Shown: positions 6,903 to 14,504 of the stretch, in pieces
How the letters are laid out: each line of letters starts with the position of its first letter
Numbering within the stretch: the first letter of the stretch is position 1
Assembly (NCBI GenBank): GCA_000384495.1
Contig: ARQR01000006.1
Span: forward strand, 25,392-42,037
Length of the DNA stretch: 16,646 nucleotides
Direction: 5' to 3'
Source: an actinobacterium SCGC AAA015-D07
Lineage (GTDB): Bacteria; Actinomycetota; Acidimicrobiia; Actinomarinales; Actinomarinaceae
The notes under the pieces: generated by a model
Told to the model about the DNA's origin: nothing
Databases searched by the model: none
What the model saw: the letters and a program-made list of their open reading frames with translations, nothing else
Translations under genes and position numbers: made by a program

Positions 6903-7750
6903 GTTCCCCTTTTTGTAACAGACAAACTAGCTTTATCAATTGCTAAATTTATAGCGTCATTAACTTTTAAATCTTTCGATAGCCCATATACAAAAGATCC
7001 AACAAAAGCATCTCCCGCACCTGTTGTATCAATGGCGTCGACTTTTGGTGCTTTAAATTTTATAATTTCATCATCCTCAACATATAAAACACCTCGTTCT
7101 CCGCGTGTGACAAGTAGATTACAAGGAATTGTTTTTGAGAATTCTAATATATTTTCATCTGTCATATCCAATCCACTAATTATTTGAAATTCATTTTCAT
7201 TTGGAATTAGCCAGTCAATTTTTTTAAGAAAGGTACTCTCTAAAATTTTTCCAGGAGCGGGATTAAAAACTGTAGTTATATTATTTTGTTTTGCATAATC
7301 AAATACATCATGATTCACATCCATTGGGATTTCAGCTTGTCCGATAAGATAAGATACATTTTCTATTTCTTGAAGAGAGGTTATTGCTTTATTTGCATCA
7401 ATTTCATTGTTTGCTCCAGGAATTACAATAATTTTATTTTCACCTTTAGCATTTACCCATATTGGAGCAACACCACTTGATACTTTTACTCTTTGAATAT
7501 GATCAACATTTATATTGTTCTCAATAAAATTATTGATTGTTGAATCCCCAAAAATATCATTTCCTAAGCAAGAAATCATGTAGACATCAGCACCTAATAG
7601 TCCAGCCATCACTGCTTGATTTGCCCCTTTACCACCAAATCCAGTTTCAAATGAATCACCTATCAAGGTTTCTCCACTTGAAGGGAATTTAGAGATATAA
7701 GAAAATTGATCTATATTTGAACTTCCGATGACACATATCTTTTTGTTCAT
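6875..7750 (-). CDS. rbsK: PfkB-family carbohydrate kinase, probable ribokinase
   Basis: A 291-residue PfkB/ribokinase-family enzyme that should phosphorylate ribose or a related sugar or nucleoside with ATP. Family motifs: the N-terminal GSSNIDQF strand, signature 1 GGKGANQAV at residues 39-47, NPAP at 163-166, PNENE at 183-187, TRGERG at 215-220, and signature 2 DTTGAGDAFVGSF at 241-253 with the anion hole and catalytic Asp247. GGKGANQ is typical of ribokinases. It begins seven bases after the msrA stop, so the two genes form an operon. Its end converges on the small membrane protein gene next to udp. A link between the ribose part of nucleosides and this kinase is plausible but would need a phosphopentomutase or free ribose. 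Confidence 0.85.
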   Translation of the reverse strand: MNKKICVIGSSNIDQFSYISKFPSSGETLIGDSFETGFGGKGANQAVMAGLLGADVYMISCLGNDIFGDSTINNFIENNINVDHIQRVKVSSGVAPIWVNAKGENKIIVIPGANNEIDANKAITSLQEIENVSYLIGQAEIPMDVNHDVFDYAKQNNITTVFNPAPGKILESTFLKKIDWLIPNENEFQIISGLDMTDENILEFSKTIPCNLLVTRGERGVLYVEDDEIIKFKAPKVDAIDTTGAGDAFVGSFVYGLSKDLKVNDAINLAIDKASLSVTKRGTQSSYSSSE

Positions 7751-7757
7751 CGATAAG

Positions 7758-8357
7758 TTACTCGTCTCCCCATGTATCTTCTAAGAAGCCTTTTCTCCCA
7801 CTTGCTTCTGCATATATTTTATAACGAGCACTTTGTTTCTTATAAAAATCTTGATGATATTCTTCGGCAATATAAAACACAGGTGCTTCTGTAATTGCAG
7901 TAACAATGGGCTTATCAAACTTGTTTGACTTTTCTAACTCTTCTTTAGAATTAAGTGCTTCTTCCATTTGTTCTGGACCTACCGTAAATATTTCGGTTCT
8001 ATACTGTGATCCAACATCTGCAAATTGATAATTTAATGCAGTAGGATCTATGTTTCTCCAAAAAACTTCTAGGAGCTCACTATATGTAATAATATTTGGG
8101 TCATACTCTATCTCAACAACTTCTGCATGACCAGTATTACCCATACTAACCTGTTCATAAGTTGGATTCTCTATCTCTCCACCCATATATCCAGAGGTTG
8201 CTTCAAGTACACCATCAAGTACTTCAAATGGTGGTTCCATGCACCAAAAACATCCACCGGCAAAGTAAGCTTTTTCAGTATTTTGTGACATGTTTGATGT
8301 TCCTAAACTTATGCATGAAAATAATAGTAGTAGAAAAATAAATTTTAAATTTTTCAT
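7758..8357 (-). CDS. msrA: Peptide methionine sulfoxide reductase MsrA, lipoprotein form
   Basis: A 199-residue MsrA that reduces methionine-S-sulfoxide. The catalytic motif GGCFWC places the nucleophile at Cys36 with a second cysteine at 39; GHAEVVEIEYDP (76-87) and DVGSQYRT (114-121) are conserved blocks. There is no C-terminal cysteine pair, so Cys39 may resolve the disulfide. The N terminus MKNLKFIFLLLLFSC is a signal peptide with a lipobox (LFSC, Cys15), so the enzyme is predicted to be membrane-anchored outside the cytoplasm; a start at Met23 would give a cytosolic form. The ATG at 8357 is supported by a TATACT box eight bases upstream. The ribokinase-family gene follows seven bases downstream. 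Confidence 0.92.
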   Translation of the reverse strand: MKNLKFIFLLLLFSCISLGTSNMSQNTEKAYFAGGCFWCMEPPFEVLDGVLEATSGYMGGEIENPTYEQVSMGNTGHAEVVEIEYDPNIITYSELLEVFWRNIDPTALNYQFADVGSQYRTEIFTVGPEQMEEALNSKEELEKSNKFDKPIVTAITEAPVFYIAEEYHQDFYKKQSARYKIYAEASGRKGFLEDTWGDE

Positions 8358-8365
8358 AATACGTA

Positions 8366-8371
8366 AGTATA
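8366..8371 (-). promoter_or_regulatory. msrA: -10 element for msrA
   Basis: TATACT on the minus strand lies eight bases before the ATG at 8357. A second copy of the same nine-base word containing it (GTAAGTATA on the plus strand) occurs at 8388-8396. Confidence 0.4.
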
Positions 8372-8395
8372 GAAATTTTAAATATAAGTAAGTAT

Positions 8396-8425
8396 AAAAA
8401 AGGACCAGCTTGCTGATCCTTTTTT
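8396..8425 (-). terminator. Rho-independent terminator of the 8430-9047 gene
   Basis: On the minus strand GGATCAGC and GCTGGTCC form an eight-pair stem with one G-U pair (effectively seven pairs and a CAAG loop), flanked by six A and six T that extend the stem and supply the U tract. On the plus strand the G-U becomes a C-A mismatch, so the hairpin is tuned to minus-strand transcripts. It sits five bases after the stop of the upstream gene. Confidence 0.8.
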
Positions 8426-8429
8426 ATTT

Positions 8430-9047
8430 TTAATTGTTAGATGAACTAAAAGCTACACCTATTCCAAATGTAAACACAGGAAATAAAATTACGCCACCCA
8501 ATATAAATATTGGAACAGCAGCTCCTTGTGGGACTAATCCAAACAAATTGCCAATACTGACAGCAATTACCAAGTAAGCTGCAGCTTGTCCAGAAATTTT
8601 ACCCCATGACGGAACCATATTATTTTCATCAGCACTCAATAAACATAATGCCCAGATACCAAATAATATGAATGTAGCAAGTTGTCCTACATTTGCTATT
8701 TCTGATACTTGATTAGCGTTGAGAACAGTCTCAAATACATTATTAGCATTAGTTGTTGGTGCCAATGAACCCGTTAATTGTACAACTGCTGCAACAAATG
8801 TAATTGCGCTCACAATTCTAAAATAAGGGTTATTATCACCAAAAAGCTTTTGTGTCAGAGAAATTGTAAATAATAATGCAAAGCTTTGTACAAACCCAAC
8901 AATATCAACTATTCCTCCGTATTGCTCACTGTATCCAACCTGATCAGGTCCTATAAGCAATGCAAATATTGCAAATTGAACAATAGTTCCAATAGCTGCA
9001 ATTCTCGCCATCAAACTTCCAAGTTGTGCTTCTTTTGTAGTTAGCAA
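8430..9047 (-). CDS. Six-helix integral membrane protein of unknown function
   Basis: A 205-residue hydrophobic protein with about six membrane helices (roughly residues 15-33, 45-65, 76-95, 118-138, 153-172, 177-199), no recognised family and no catalytic signature. Both termini are short and probably cytoplasmic. The start is not ATG: a TTG at 9047 sits four bases after AGGAGG, the strongest Shine-Dalgarno in the window. The alternative is ATG at 9011, preceded by GGAAG, giving 193 residues. The gene ends at a clear terminator. The upstream gene on the same strand is the duplicated alpha-beta-barrel-like protein; they have separate leaders. Confidence 0.7.
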   Translation of the reverse strand: MLTTKEAQLGSLMARIAAIGTIVQFAIFALLIGPDQVGYSEQYGGIVDIVGFVQSFALLFTISLTQKLFGDNNPYFRIVSAITFVAAVVQLTGSLAPTTNANNVFETVLNANQVSEIANVGQLATFILFGIWALCLLSADENNMVPSWGKISGQAAAYLVIAVSIGNLFGLVPQGAAVPIFILGGVILFPVFTFGIGVAFSSSNN

Positions 9048-9051
9048 ACTT

Positions 9052-9057
9052 CCTCCT
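9052..9057 (-). promoter_or_regulatory. Shine-Dalgarno fixing a TTG start
   Basis: AGGAGG on the minus strand, four bases before TTG at 9047. A TAAAAT box about 30 bases upstream of the start would give a short leader carrying it. Confidence 0.6.
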
Positions 9058-9084
9058 AGTTAACTCATATACTTAATATTTTAC

Positions 9085-9115
9085 AAAAAAAAGTTTCCGT
9101 TAGAGGACTCTTTTT
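9085..9115 (-). terminator. Weak candidate terminator after the duplicated-domain gene
   Basis: On the minus strand an A-rich run plus G pairs with C plus a T-rich run around TCC/GGA, with a two-by-two internal mismatch and a six-base loop, followed by a T tract. Position just after the stop at 9124 fits a terminator, but the stem is poor. Confidence 0.3.
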
Positions 9116-9123
9116 AATCAAAA

Positions 9124-9759
9124 TTAATTTGGAGTTTCACCCTCTTTGAAATCGACAAATAATTTACCAGCGTATACAGGACCCATGTAGGCAATCGTAG
9201 TACCATCAAACAAATCACTTTCTGACTCACTATCAAGTGCACCTTGTAATTTTTCTACAGCACTGTCCATAGCTTCTTGTGTATCCCATATATTCCAACT
9301 GATCGCACTATTACCATCAAATAATGCACCAGTTATTTGAAGTCCGTCTGAATCTTCGTAAATAGGTTCAACTTTTTCTTTTAAGAAATTCAAGACAGCA
9401 TCTGTCTCTTTAGCAACACCAATTACGAGTCTCATGTAACCCGGCTTTTTCTCATCTTTGTTAATGTTTTGATAAACTTTTCCAAAAACAGCTTCACCTT
9501 CATAAATTACTGGTGGTGCCGCCATGAAAGAAGCAGCTTCAGCTAGAGTTGCTTGAACTTTTTCGGCAACTGCATCACTAGCTTCTTTGCTTTCATAAGC
9601 CGACATATTTATTCCAGATGTCTCACCAGTTATTGCGGCCGTCATTGAAATTAATCCGGGCGTACCATCAAATTCAGGCATTACTTTGTCTTTAACAAAA
9701 GAAATAGCCTCATCTTTTTTTCCGTCCTGTAAAGCCGGAATTGTTATTCTAAAATACAT
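9124..9759 (-). CDS. Tandem-repeat ferredoxin-like (dimeric alpha-beta barrel type) protein
   Basis: A 211-residue protein made of two similar halves, residues about 2-96 and 108-202. Each starts with a strand (YFRITIPAL / YMRLVIGVA), then a helix ending FVKDKVMPEF / FLKEKVEPIY, a GL[IQ] turn, a strand pair, an ExxDxAVEK-like helix (EASDAVAEK / EAMDSAVEK), and a closing strand ending in a gly-lys motif (VFGKV / VYAGKL). This is the layout of ABM-like domains, which act as monooxygenases, heme-degrading enzymes or non-enzymatic barrels; no catalytic residue could be named. The ATG at 9759 is preferred because GAAAGG lies five bases before it; in-frame ATGs at 9780 and 9798 lack one. Function unknown. 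Confidence 0.65.
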   Translation of the reverse strand: MYFRITIPALQDGKKDEAISFVKDKVMPEFDGTPGLISMTAAITGETSGINMSAYESKEASDAVAEKVQATLAEAASFMAAPPVIYEGEAVFGKVYQNINKDEKKPGYMRLVIGVAKETDAVLNFLKEKVEPIYEDSDGLQITGALFDGNSAISWNIWDTQEAMDSAVEKLQGALDSESESDLFDGTTIAYMGPVYAGKLFVDFKEGETPN

Positions 9760-9764
9760 TTTTT

Positions 9765-9770
9765 CCTTTC
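9765..9770 (-). promoter_or_regulatory. Shine-Dalgarno fixing the ATG at 9759
   Basis: GAAAGG on the minus strand, five bases before the ATG at 9759. A TATTTT box at 9785-9790 would place transcription start near 9778, giving a short leader that excludes the upstream ATG at 9798. Confidence 0.5.
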
Positions 9771-9843
9771 TTTTACTCATACTAAAAATATGGCTCAAGG
9801 TTTGTTGATAAAATTGTGAATTTTTTGTTAATTGAAAACTGCC

Positions 9844-9871
9844 TTGTATATAAACAATAATTGTATATTAT
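9844..9871 (+). promoter_or_regulatory. panB: Candidate panB promoter
   Basis: TTGTAT (9844-9849) and TATTAT (9866-9871) are 16 bases apart, giving a leader of about 28 bases with a Shine-Dalgarno (GGAG, 9897-9900) six bases before the ATG at 9907. Confidence 0.4.
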
Positions 9872-9906
9872 TAAATTAATCCTTCGACCAAAAGGCGGAG
9901 AGAAAT

Positions 9907-10770
9907 ATGAAAATAACAGTACCTAAAATAATTGGATTAAAGAATAGTCGCATCATATCTATGATGACTGCCTATGATTACCCATCTTCAAGAGCAATTT
10001 CTGATGCAGAAATAGATATTATTCTCGTAGGAGACTCACTTGCCCAAGTAGTTTTAGGATATGACGACACTCTCTCAGTTACTGTTGATGAAATGCTCCA
10101 TCATGTTAAAGCAGTTACAAGAGCAAATCCAAACTCCCTTGTTGTAGCAGATATGCCATACATGAGCTATCACGTTTCTGAGGAAGAGACCATTAAGAAC
10201 GCAGCAAGATTTATTCAAGAAGGAAAAGCAGATGCTGTAAAAATAGAAGGTGGAAAAAAAAGAGAAAATATGATTAAAGCATTAGTTAATGCCGAAATCC
10301 CTGTAATGGGTCACCTCGGATTGACGCCACAATCTAAAAATGTAATGGGTGGATACAAAATTCAAGGAAAAACCCTAGAACTTGCAAAAGAATTATTAGA
10401 AGACGCAATCCTCTTAGATTCATTAGGATGCTTTTCTTTTGTCTTAGAGGGAGTGCCAAAGGTAGTTGCTCAAACTATAACTGAACAAGTTTCTATTCCT
10501 ACAATTGGGATAGGTGCCGGGGTACATGTCGATGGGCAAGTACTTGTTTATCATGATCTTCTTGGTATGAAATCTAAAGAGTATATAGATGCAAAATTTG
10601 TGAAAAGATACGACAACCAATATGACAGGGTTGTTGAAACGATGAAAAATTTCAAAAAAGACATCGAAAATAAAGAGTTTCCTACTGATGATCATTCCTA
10701 TGATTCGGGCGATTCTTTATCAGAAAACCTTGAAGAGTGGAAAAAAGAAGTTAAAAAAATTCTGTCATAA
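9907..10770 (+). CDS. panB: 3-methyl-2-oxobutanoate hydroxymethyltransferase
   Basis: A 287-residue ketopantoate hydroxymethyltransferase, the first committed step of pantothenate and coenzyme A synthesis: it adds a hydroxymethyl group from methylene-tetrahydrofolate to 2-oxoisovalerate in the cytosol. Conserved features: MTAYDYPSS near the start, VGDSLAQVVLGYDDT with metal ligand Asp43, DMPYMSY with Asp82, KIEGG with Glu114, MGHLGLTPQS at 134-143, the catalytic Glu181 in EGVP, and TIGIGAG at 199-205. The C-terminal tail is acidic and longer than the fold needs. The gene stands alone with its own promoter and Shine-Dalgarno; panC and panD are not in the window. Confidence 0.96.
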   Translation: MKITVPKIIGLKNSRIISMMTAYDYPSSRAISDAEIDIILVGDSLAQVVLGYDDTLSVTVDEMLHHVKAVTRANPNSLVVADMPYMSYHVSEEETIKNAARFIQEGKADAVKIEGGKKRENMIKALVNAEIPVMGHLGLTPQSKNVMGGYKIQGKTLELAKELLEDAILLDSLGCFSFVLEGVPKVVAQTITEQVSIPTIGIGAGVHVDGQVLVYHDLLGMKSKEYIDAKFVKRYDNQYDRVVETMKNFKKDIENKEFPTDDHSYDSGDSLSENLEEWKKEVKKILS

Positions 10771-10795
10771 CCCATATCTAGTATTAAATTAATAA

Positions 10796-10822
10796 GTACC
10801 TGCTTCGAAAGAAGCCACGTAC
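10796..10822 (+). promoter_or_regulatory. rpsF leader hairpin, candidate S6:S18 autoregulatory element
   Basis: GTAC, two unpaired bases, GCTTC, a GAAA tetraloop, GAAGC, a CAC bulge, then GTAC: a five-pair stem with a stable GNRA-type loop on a four-pair stem with an asymmetric internal loop. It ends ten bases before the AGGAG of rpsF (10833-10837). Hairpins with a C-rich bulge in rpsF leaders are known to bind the S6:S18 complex and repress the operon; the published CCG bulge is not an exact match here, so the assignment is tentative. Confidence 0.5.
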
Positions 10823-10841
10823 AAGTGTCCATAGGAGATAT

Positions 10842-11129
10842 ATGAGTAAATATGATTTAGTCTCAATTGTGAGACCGACCGCTGAAGACAGCGTTGTTGA
10901 AGAACTACACAAAACTATAACTGATTTAATCACCAATAATGGTGGAAGCATATCAGATCAAGGAGTTTGGCAAAAAAGAAAACTTGCTTATCAAATTGAT
11001 ACTTTTAATGAAGGGATTTACACAATTACTTCATTTGAAGGTCCTGGAAATATTCCTGGAGAGTTAGATAGAGTGCTAAAAATATCTGATGATGTTATTA
11101 GACACAAAGTGTTAAAGATGGAAAGCTAG
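10842..11129 (+). CDS. rpsF: 30S ribosomal protein S6
   Basis: A 95-residue S6 protein, which binds S18 on the platform of the small subunit. The N-terminal strand YDLVSIVRP, the GG turn followed by W-Q-K-R-K-L-A-Y and the C-terminal VIRHKVLK are family landmarks, and the length is typical. The ATG is preceded by AGGAG (10833-10837) four bases upstream. First gene of the rpsF-ssb-rpsR-rplI-dnaB cluster, and its 71-base leader holds a hairpin that may mediate feedback. Confidence 0.96.
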   Translation: MSKYDLVSIVRPTAEDSVVEELHKTITDLITNNGGSISDQGVWQKRKLAYQIDTFNEGIYTITSFEGPGNIPGELDRVLKISDDVIRHKVLKMES

Positions 11130-11139
11130 AGGTAGATAA

Positions 11140-11565
11140 ATGGTAGATAACACAGTAACAATAATTGGAAATTTAACAGCTGATCCAGAAGTTAGGGTCA
11201 CTGACTCTGGTGCAACATTAGCTGAGATAAGAATTGCACAAAACAAAAGAAAAAGAAACAATGACGGATCTTGGGATGAAGGTGAGCCAATGTTCTTCCA
11301 GGGAACAGTTTGGAATGATATGGCAGAAAACGCATCTTCAACATTACAAAAAGGAATGAGAGTAATCGTTGTTGGTAGATTAAATTACAGATCCTGGGAG
11401 ACACAAGATGGACAAAACAGATCAGTAGTGGATATAGCTATCGATGAGATTGCACCTAGTTTGAGATGGGCAAGAGCAAATGTTGAGAGAACATCAGGTG
11501 GAGGGAGCGTGTCAGAAGCTCCTAAAGCAAGAGATGATTTCGAAGAGAACGAAGCTCCGTTTTAA
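11140..11565 (+). CDS. ssb: Single-stranded DNA-binding protein
   Basis: A 141-residue SSB with an N-terminal OB fold (residues about 3-112): VTIIGNLTADPEVR, the central W-N-D segment, GRLNYRSWET and EIAPSLRWA, the last close to actinobacterial SSBs (EIGPSLRYA). A short flexible linker follows and the tail is acidic and ends EAPF, a variant of the DDDIPF tip that recruits replication and repair proteins. AGAGGT (11128-11133) overlaps the rpsF stop and lies six bases before the ATG. Its place between rpsF and rpsR is classical. Confidence 0.96.
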   Translation: MVDNTVTIIGNLTADPEVRVTDSGATLAEIRIAQNKRKRNNDGSWDEGEPMFFQGTVWNDMAENASSTLQKGMRVIVVGRLNYRSWETQDGQNRSVVDIAIDEIAPSLRWARANVERTSGGGSVSEAPKARDDFEENEAPF

Positions 11566-11573
11566 GGGATATC

Positions 11574-11858
11574 ATGGGTAAATCAAACAATAGATCAAGT
11601 AAACCAAAGTTATCTAAATATGAAGCTCCAAAGCAAAGGAGAATTTCAAAAGAGCAGATAGAAAATGCAACATATAAAGATGTAAAACTTTTAGAAAAAT
11701 TTTTATCTGATAGAGGGAAAATCAGATCTAGTTTAATTACAGGGATAACAAAACAAGAACAAGCAAAAATAGCCAGACTTGTAAAGATTGGAAGAGAACT
11801 CGCTCTTTTACCATATGTAACAACAAGTTCTTACAAGCAATCCTACAACAGAAGATGA
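11574..11858 (+). CDS. rpsR: 30S ribosomal protein S18
   Basis: A 94-residue S18 with a basic N-terminal extension of about 25 residues, then the conserved core YKDVKLLEKFLSDRGKI (residues 34-50), SLITGITKQEQAKIARLVKIGRELALLPY. The N-terminal region lacks the CxxC zinc motif of some S18 paralogues, so this is the zinc-independent form. AAGGGA precedes the ATG by four bases. Its stop overlaps the rplI start as ATGA. Confidence 0.95.
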   Translation: MGKSNNRSSKPKLSKYEAPKQRRISKEQIENATYKDVKLLEKFLSDRGKIRSSLITGITKQEQAKIARLVKIGRELALLPYVTTSSYKQSYNRR

Positions 11859-12301
11859 AAGTAATTTTAAATCAAGATATCAAGAAACTTGGTAAAAAAG
11901 GCGACGTTGTTGAAGTTGCTAAAGGTTATGCAAGAAATTATTTACTTCCTAAGAACTTAGGTATAAAAGCTACTCCAAAAAATATTTTACTTGCAGAAAA
12001 AATGCAAGAAAAGAGAAAAGCTTCTATTGAAGAAAATATTGAGTTAGCAAATTCTATCAAAGAAGGACTTGCTGATGCAAAAATTGTAATTGCTGCTAAT
12101 TCAACTGACGAAGGCACACTTTATGCTGCAATTTCTAATGATTCAATAATTGAGGCAATTGAAAAATTTTCAGGATATAAAATTGAGGAAGATCAGATAT
12201 CGGATAATTCAATTAAAGAAATAGGTTTACACAACATTGTTATAAATCTAAGTGGAGATGTTTCATTTGAAGTAACTCTAGAAATTGTTCCGGAGACATA
12301 A
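11855..12301 (+). CDS. rplI: 50S ribosomal protein L9
   Basis: A 148-residue L9. The N-terminal domain has the signature GKKGDVVEVAKGYARNYLLPKNL-type block (residues 13-35), followed by the long connecting helix (about 41-75) and the C-terminal RNA-binding domain containing TDEGTLYAAIS. The length matches the bacterial norm. Start overlaps the rpsR stop (ATGA), indicating coupling, and the stop lies two bases before dnaB. Confidence 0.95.
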   Translation: MKVILNQDIKKLGKKGDVVEVAKGYARNYLLPKNLGIKATPKNILLAEKMQEKRKASIEENIELANSIKEGLADAKIVIAANSTDEGTLYAAISNDSIIEAIEKFSGYKIEEDQISDNSIKEIGLHNIVINLSGDVSFEVTLEIVPET

Positions 12302-12303
12302 AT

Positions 12304-13662
12304 ATGGCTGGCCCGGAAGCAGTATCAAGTAGAGATTTAGAAGGTCTTCAAAAAGCACCTCCAAATAGTATTGAGGCTGAAGAAGCACTATTAGGAAGTG
12401 CACTTTTATCTCGAGATGCTGCAAACAGATTGATGGAATCAGTTAAATCATCAGATTTTTATAGTCCTACAAATCAAACAATTTTTGAAGCAATGAAAGA
12501 TTTATTTGATTCAGGAAAACCAATTGATAGTGTTACCGTTTCAGAGACTGTTTTTAAAGATAATAAAAATACTACAAGCTTAAAAACATCATCTATTGCA
12601 AGGTTGATAGAAAATGTACCTAGTTCAGCAAACTTTGAAAGATATATTGAAATTGTTCTCGAACATTCAAACAGAAGAAAATTACTTAAAGCTAGTGGAA
12701 GGATAGAGCTTTTAGCTTATGCCCTTGATAAGGACATATCAAATGTTATGGACGAAGCTGAGCAGTCAATATTTACTGCATCAGATGATGCCATTGGAGA
12801 GGGACTCATTGGCGTATCAGATGTGTTAAATGATGCAATTGAGAGAATTGAAGAAATTGAAAATAGGGGTACTGGTCTTTCAGGTTTAGCGACAAACTTT
12901 ACAGATCTTGACTCAGTACTTGCTGGGCTTCAAGAAGGAAACCTTGTTGTAATCGCTGCAAGACCAAGCATGGGTAAGTCATCGCTTGCATTAAATATTG
13001 CGACAAATGTTTCAAAAGAAGACAAAGTCACAGCTTTCTTTTCACTTGAAATGACAAAAGAAGAATTAGTTCAAAGAGTATTATTTTCCGAAGCAAAGGT
13101 TACTTCAGGAGATGCAAGAAAAGGTCAACTTGGTCCTGAAAAGTGGTCTCGCGTTGTTGAAGCAGCTTCAAAAGTAAACAATATGCCTCTATATTTCGAT
13201 GATGCTTCTGTAATCACAGTCACAGACATTAGAGCAAAATCTAGAAGGCTTAAATCCTCAAAAGGTCTGGATCTTATTGTTGTAGACTATCTTCAATTAA
13301 TGCAGGGTATGTCTGGAGATAACAGACAACAAGAAATTGCGGAAATAAGTAGAAACTTAAAGAATCTAGCCCGTGAGTTAAAAGTTCCAATCATTGCTTT
13401 ATCGCAGTTAAATCGTGCTGCCGAAGCAAGAGAAGATAAAAGGCCACGATTAGGTGATCTAAGAGAATCAGGAGCTATTGAACAAGATGCTGATATTGTG
13501 ATGATGCTTTATAGAGATGATTATTACAATCCAGCAACAGAAACCCCAGGTGTTGCAGAAGTTAATATTGTAAAGCATAGATCTGGATCAACAGGAAAAG
13601 TAGACCTTTACTTTAGTAAGGAATATACACAGTTTTCTAATTATTCAAGACAACAAGATTAG
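12304..13662 (+). CDS. dnaB: Replicative DNA helicase DnaB
   Basis: A 452-residue hexameric RecA-type helicase that unwinds DNA at the replication fork. The N-terminal DnaB domain (about 18-125) starts with PPNSIEAEEALLGSAL; the ATPase domain has Walker A ARPSMGKS (219-226), catalytic Glu249 in FFSLEM, Walker B LDLIVVDYLQLM (323-334, Asp328), the SQLNR sensor (367-371) and the KHRSG arginine finger (424-428). No intein interrupts it, unlike many mycobacterial copies. It starts two bases after rplI and its stop overlaps the next gene's GTG by one base (TAGTG). Confidence 0.97.
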   Translation: MAGPEAVSSRDLEGLQKAPPNSIEAEEALLGSALLSRDAANRLMESVKSSDFYSPTNQTIFEAMKDLFDSGKPIDSVTVSETVFKDNKNTTSLKTSSIARLIENVPSSANFERYIEIVLEHSNRRKLLKASGRIELLAYALDKDISNVMDEAEQSIFTASDDAIGEGLIGVSDVLNDAIERIEEIENRGTGLSGLATNFTDLDSVLAGLQEGNLVVIAARPSMGKSSLALNIATNVSKEDKVTAFFSLEMTKEELVQRVLFSEAKVTSGDARKGQLGPEKWSRVVEAASKVNNMPLYFDDASVITVTDIRAKSRRLKSSKGLDLIVVDYLQLMQGMSGDNRQQEIAEISRNLKNLARELKVPIIALSQLNRAAEAREDKRPRLGDLRESGAIEQDADIVMMLYRDDYYNPATETPGVAEVNIVKHRSGSTGKVDLYFSKEYTQFSNYSRQQD

Positions 13663-14504
13663 TGAATAAAACTTTTGGAGCTTATGCTGCAATAACAGTT
13701 TTAGCTATTTCCTGGGGAACCATACCCATAATTATCAAGACCACTGATATAAGTCCATTAAGCCTTGTGGGAATAAGAACATTTATTGGTTCTATTTTTC
13801 TTTCATTATTCTTTATCAATAAAAAAGTAAACTTTAAAGCTTTAATTAAGCCCGGATTGATTTTAGGACCTTTGTTAGCCATTCACTGGGCAACAATGTT
13901 TGAATCTATAGATAGAAATAGTGTTGCTGTTGGAATAGGTTTAGTTTTTTCTTATCCTATTTTTGTTCTAATTATTGAAAGAATTCGTGGAAAAGAATTA
14001 ACAATAATTCAAATTTTAATTATTTTAACTGGATTCAGTGGCTTGATAATTTTGCTTGAGGTTAGATCCATCAATTCGATAAGTGGATTAATTTTTGGGA
14101 TTTTAAGTGCAATAAGTTTATCTTTTTTGATAACTATTGGTGAACATTATACATCTGAATTTGGTGGTTTAAATATTGCATTTGCACAATTGATTTCTGC
14201 AGGATTTGTAATGCTTTATTTTACTACTCAAGGCTTTGGATGGATGATAGAGAACATAGGCATAAGTCTTTTTCTTGGAATTTTTTTAACAGCAATAGGT
14301 CTTACAACATATTGGTATGTAGTAAAAATTATTAAACCTTTATCCGTAAGCACTATTACCTATTTAGAGCCAACTTCCGGAGTTATTTTAGGGATTATTT
14401 TATTAGATGAAATAATATCTCTAAGCCAGTTAATAGGTTTTGTTCTTATTATTTTTGTCGGAATATCCCAAGTGATTTATGATTCAAGGATTAAATCTGA
14501 TTAA
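13662..14504 (+). CDS. EamA-family (DMT superfamily) transporter
   Basis: A 280-residue membrane protein with about ten helices in two homologous halves, the EamA/RhaT-type drug/metabolite transporter layout; SWGTIPIIIK near the start and the second-half TTYWY...LEPTSGVILGIILLDE block are family landmarks. Substrate unknown. The GTG start overlaps the dnaB stop by one base (TAGTG). Its last 14 bases overlap the convergent hypothetical gene. Bases 13922-14016 (codons 88-118) recur exactly inverted at the right end of the window. Confidence 0.85.
   Translation: MNKTFGAYAAITVLAISWGTIPIIIKTTDISPLSLVGIRTFIGSIFLSLFFINKKVNFKALIKPGLILGPLLAIHWATMFESIDRNSVAVGIGLVFSYPIFVLIIERIRGKELTIIQILIILTGFSGLIILLEVRSINSISGLIFGILSAISLSFLITIGEHYTSEFGGLNIAFAQLISAGFVMLYFTTQGFGWMIENIGISLFLGIFLTAIGLTTYWYVVKIIKPLSVSTITYLEPTSGVILGIILLDEIISLSQLIGFVLIIFVGISQVIYDSRIKSD
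13922..14016 (+). repeat. 95-base inverted repeat, copy A (inside the EamA gene)
   Basis: Perfectly identical to the reverse complement of 16552-16646. On one side the match ends at 14017 (T against C); on the other it reaches the window edge, so its full length is unknown. Confidence 0.95.

Noticed and set aside
37..7430. A shared 13-base word (CAGGAATTACAAT) near 37-49 and 7418-7430
   Set aside because: Too short, one copy is coding and the other is in a promoter region; likely chance in AT-rich DNA.
8363..8396. Two copies of GTAAGTATA upstream of msrA as a possible operator
   Set aside because: Short AT-rich words, one overlapping a -10 box; no symmetry or third copy to support a regulator site.
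9875..9900. Small hairpin CCTT...AAGG before panB as a riboswitch or attenuator
   Set aside because: Four or five pairs only and no conserved riboswitch core; the leader is about 28 bases long.
12304..13662. Possible intein in dnaB, common in some actinobacteria
   Set aside because: The Walker A and helicase motifs are contiguous and the length is that of an uninterrupted DnaB.
13682..13882. Minus-strand reading frame at the start of the EamA gene
   Set aside because: Shadow of the transporter gene with no start signal.
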